NCBI GenBank assembly: GCA_963728995.1
Contig: CAVSMD010000002.1
Coordinates: 186,001 to 250,000, forward strand
Origin: FEN-1219 sp963728995
GTDB lineage: Bacteria; Pseudomonadota; Gammaproteobacteria; Steroidobacterales; Rariloculaceae
Length of the DNA: 64,000 nucleotides
Direction of reading: 5' to 3'
The notes beneath the pieces were generated by a model. The model searched no databases. It had not been told where the DNA came from and saw nothing but the letters and a program-made list of their open reading frames with translations. Both the position numbers and the translations under genes were made by a program. Below are positions 63,566-64,000 of the stretch, in pieces. Numbering within the stretch: position 1 is the stretch's first letter; every line of letters begins with the position of its first letter.

Positions 63566-64000
63566 CTAGCGGGCCCGCAGAGCTCGAGGATCTAGCTTGT
63601 GACCTACGTCAAACAGGTAGTCGAGCCACTTGTTCAGCATCATGTTGATGCGCCAGCGCCGGCCGAGCTCGGCGCCACTGCTGACCGCCAGCTCGCGTAG
63701 CTTGTAGTGACAATGCCGCTCCCGGCCGCTGACGGCCTCCGCCACCCTTGCGTCGTGGTAGATCCGGACGATCAGGTCGGGGTCGGCCACCACCACCCCG
63801 TCGGCCTCGGTGAACCAGTAGGTCAGCTTCAGCGTGGTCGTGTACGCCTCGCGGCGCGCGATGGTCGCATGCAGATCGCTGTCGCGCGGCGCGATCGACA
63901 CCGCCCCCTCGCTCGGCCAATCGAAGCCGGTGGTCAGATTGTGGAGCTTGATGTAATTGCTTTCGTACAGCGTCATCAGGCCGGTGAAGGTCCCCGGCCG
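63566..64000 (-). CDS. DUF1249 family protein (YqiB-like), 5' end beyond window
   Basis: The frame is open to the right edge. The sequence PGTFTGLMTLYESNYIKLHN is the typical start region of DUF1249 proteins; LKLTYWFTEADGVVVADPDL, IRIYHDARVAEAV-like sequence and KLRELAVSSGAELGRRWRIN follow, with NKWLDYLFDVGH at the end. An internal ATG at 63976 exists, but family sequence continues upstream of it, so the gene is treated as partial. In other gammaproteobacteria it is near parE/nudF/cpdA. Function unknown. Confidence 0.88.
   Translation of the reverse strand, partial: RPGTFTGLMTLYESNYIKLHNLTTGFDWPSEGAVSIAPRDSDLHATIARREAYTTTLKLTYWFTEADGVVVADPDLIVRIYHDARVAEAVSGRERHCHYKLRELAVSSGAELGRRWRINMMLNKWLDYLFDVGHKLDPRALRAR

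Overview
The window is high-GC bacterial chromosome from a gammaproteobacterium, most like the xanthomonad/Steroidobacter/Legionella side of the class. The basis is the colinear order grpE-dnaK-dnaJ-dapB-carA-carB-greA-rlmE-ftsH-glmM-tpiA-secG-tRNA-Leu-nuoA..N, the divergent nadK-recN and fur/bamE/ratA/smpB/ssrA neighbourhood, and a tmRNA tag of ANDDNYALAA. No read data or taxonomy markers beyond this were available, so the exact order is not assigned.

Layout. 1-8.8 kb is an accessory stretch: a truncated cytochrome-like gene, a Tat-exported sulfatase, an orphan MacB/FtsX-type permease, a Calx-beta surface protein with a CFI-box C-terminus, a carboxymuconolactone-decarboxylase-like protein, a decayed GFA-family gene and a decayed TumE-type toxin-antitoxin pair. 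Several of these are frameshifted. 8.8-23.3 kb holds initiator tRNA-Met and a complete 14-gene complex I operon (nuoA to nuoN, minus strand) with overlapping start and stop codons. Its distal part (nuoL, nuoM, nuoN, less so nuoJ, nuoI, nuoG, nuoF, nuoD) is broken by many single-base indels that interrupt otherwise well conserved protein sequence. 23.4-39.5 kb is a long minus-strand housekeeping block: tRNA-Leu, secG, tpiA, glmM, ftsH, rlmE, greA, carB, carA, dapB, dnaJ, dnaK, grpE, hrcA. Two near-consensus sigma-32 promoters sit before grpE and before dnaK. 39.5-44.5 kb carries nadK, recN, fur (convergent), bamE, ratA (minus), smpB and tmRNA. 44.6-64 kb is envelope and motility oriented: a HerA-like ATPase, cstA-ybdD, two different MotA/MotB stator pairs, a serine hydrolase, YceI, an outer-membrane barrel, two lipoproteins, an FHA coiled-coil protein with small neighbours, the periplasmic protease Prc, a coiled-coil protein and a DUF1249 gene running off the right edge.

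How the genes work together. Complex I and CstA point to aerobic respiration with peptide/pyruvate scavenging. The hrcA-grpE-dnaK-dnaJ chaperone set, FtsH, RlmE, Prc and tmRNA/SmpB form a proteostasis complement, and the chaperone part is visibly under heat-shock sigma control. Two stator pairs suggest a motile cell with proton- and perhaps sodium-driven motors.

The most striking unexplained signal is the uneven distribution of frameshifts. They are dense in 5.8-15.3 kb, sparse in 15.3-22 kb, absent in 23-49 kb, and recur at ybdD, motB and prc. I read most of those in conserved genes as probable sequence errors and those in GFA and the toxin-antitoxin pair as likely real decay, but the sequence alone cannot settle this. 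I found no CRISPR array, insertion sequence, prophage or integrase, and no convincing new biological system.
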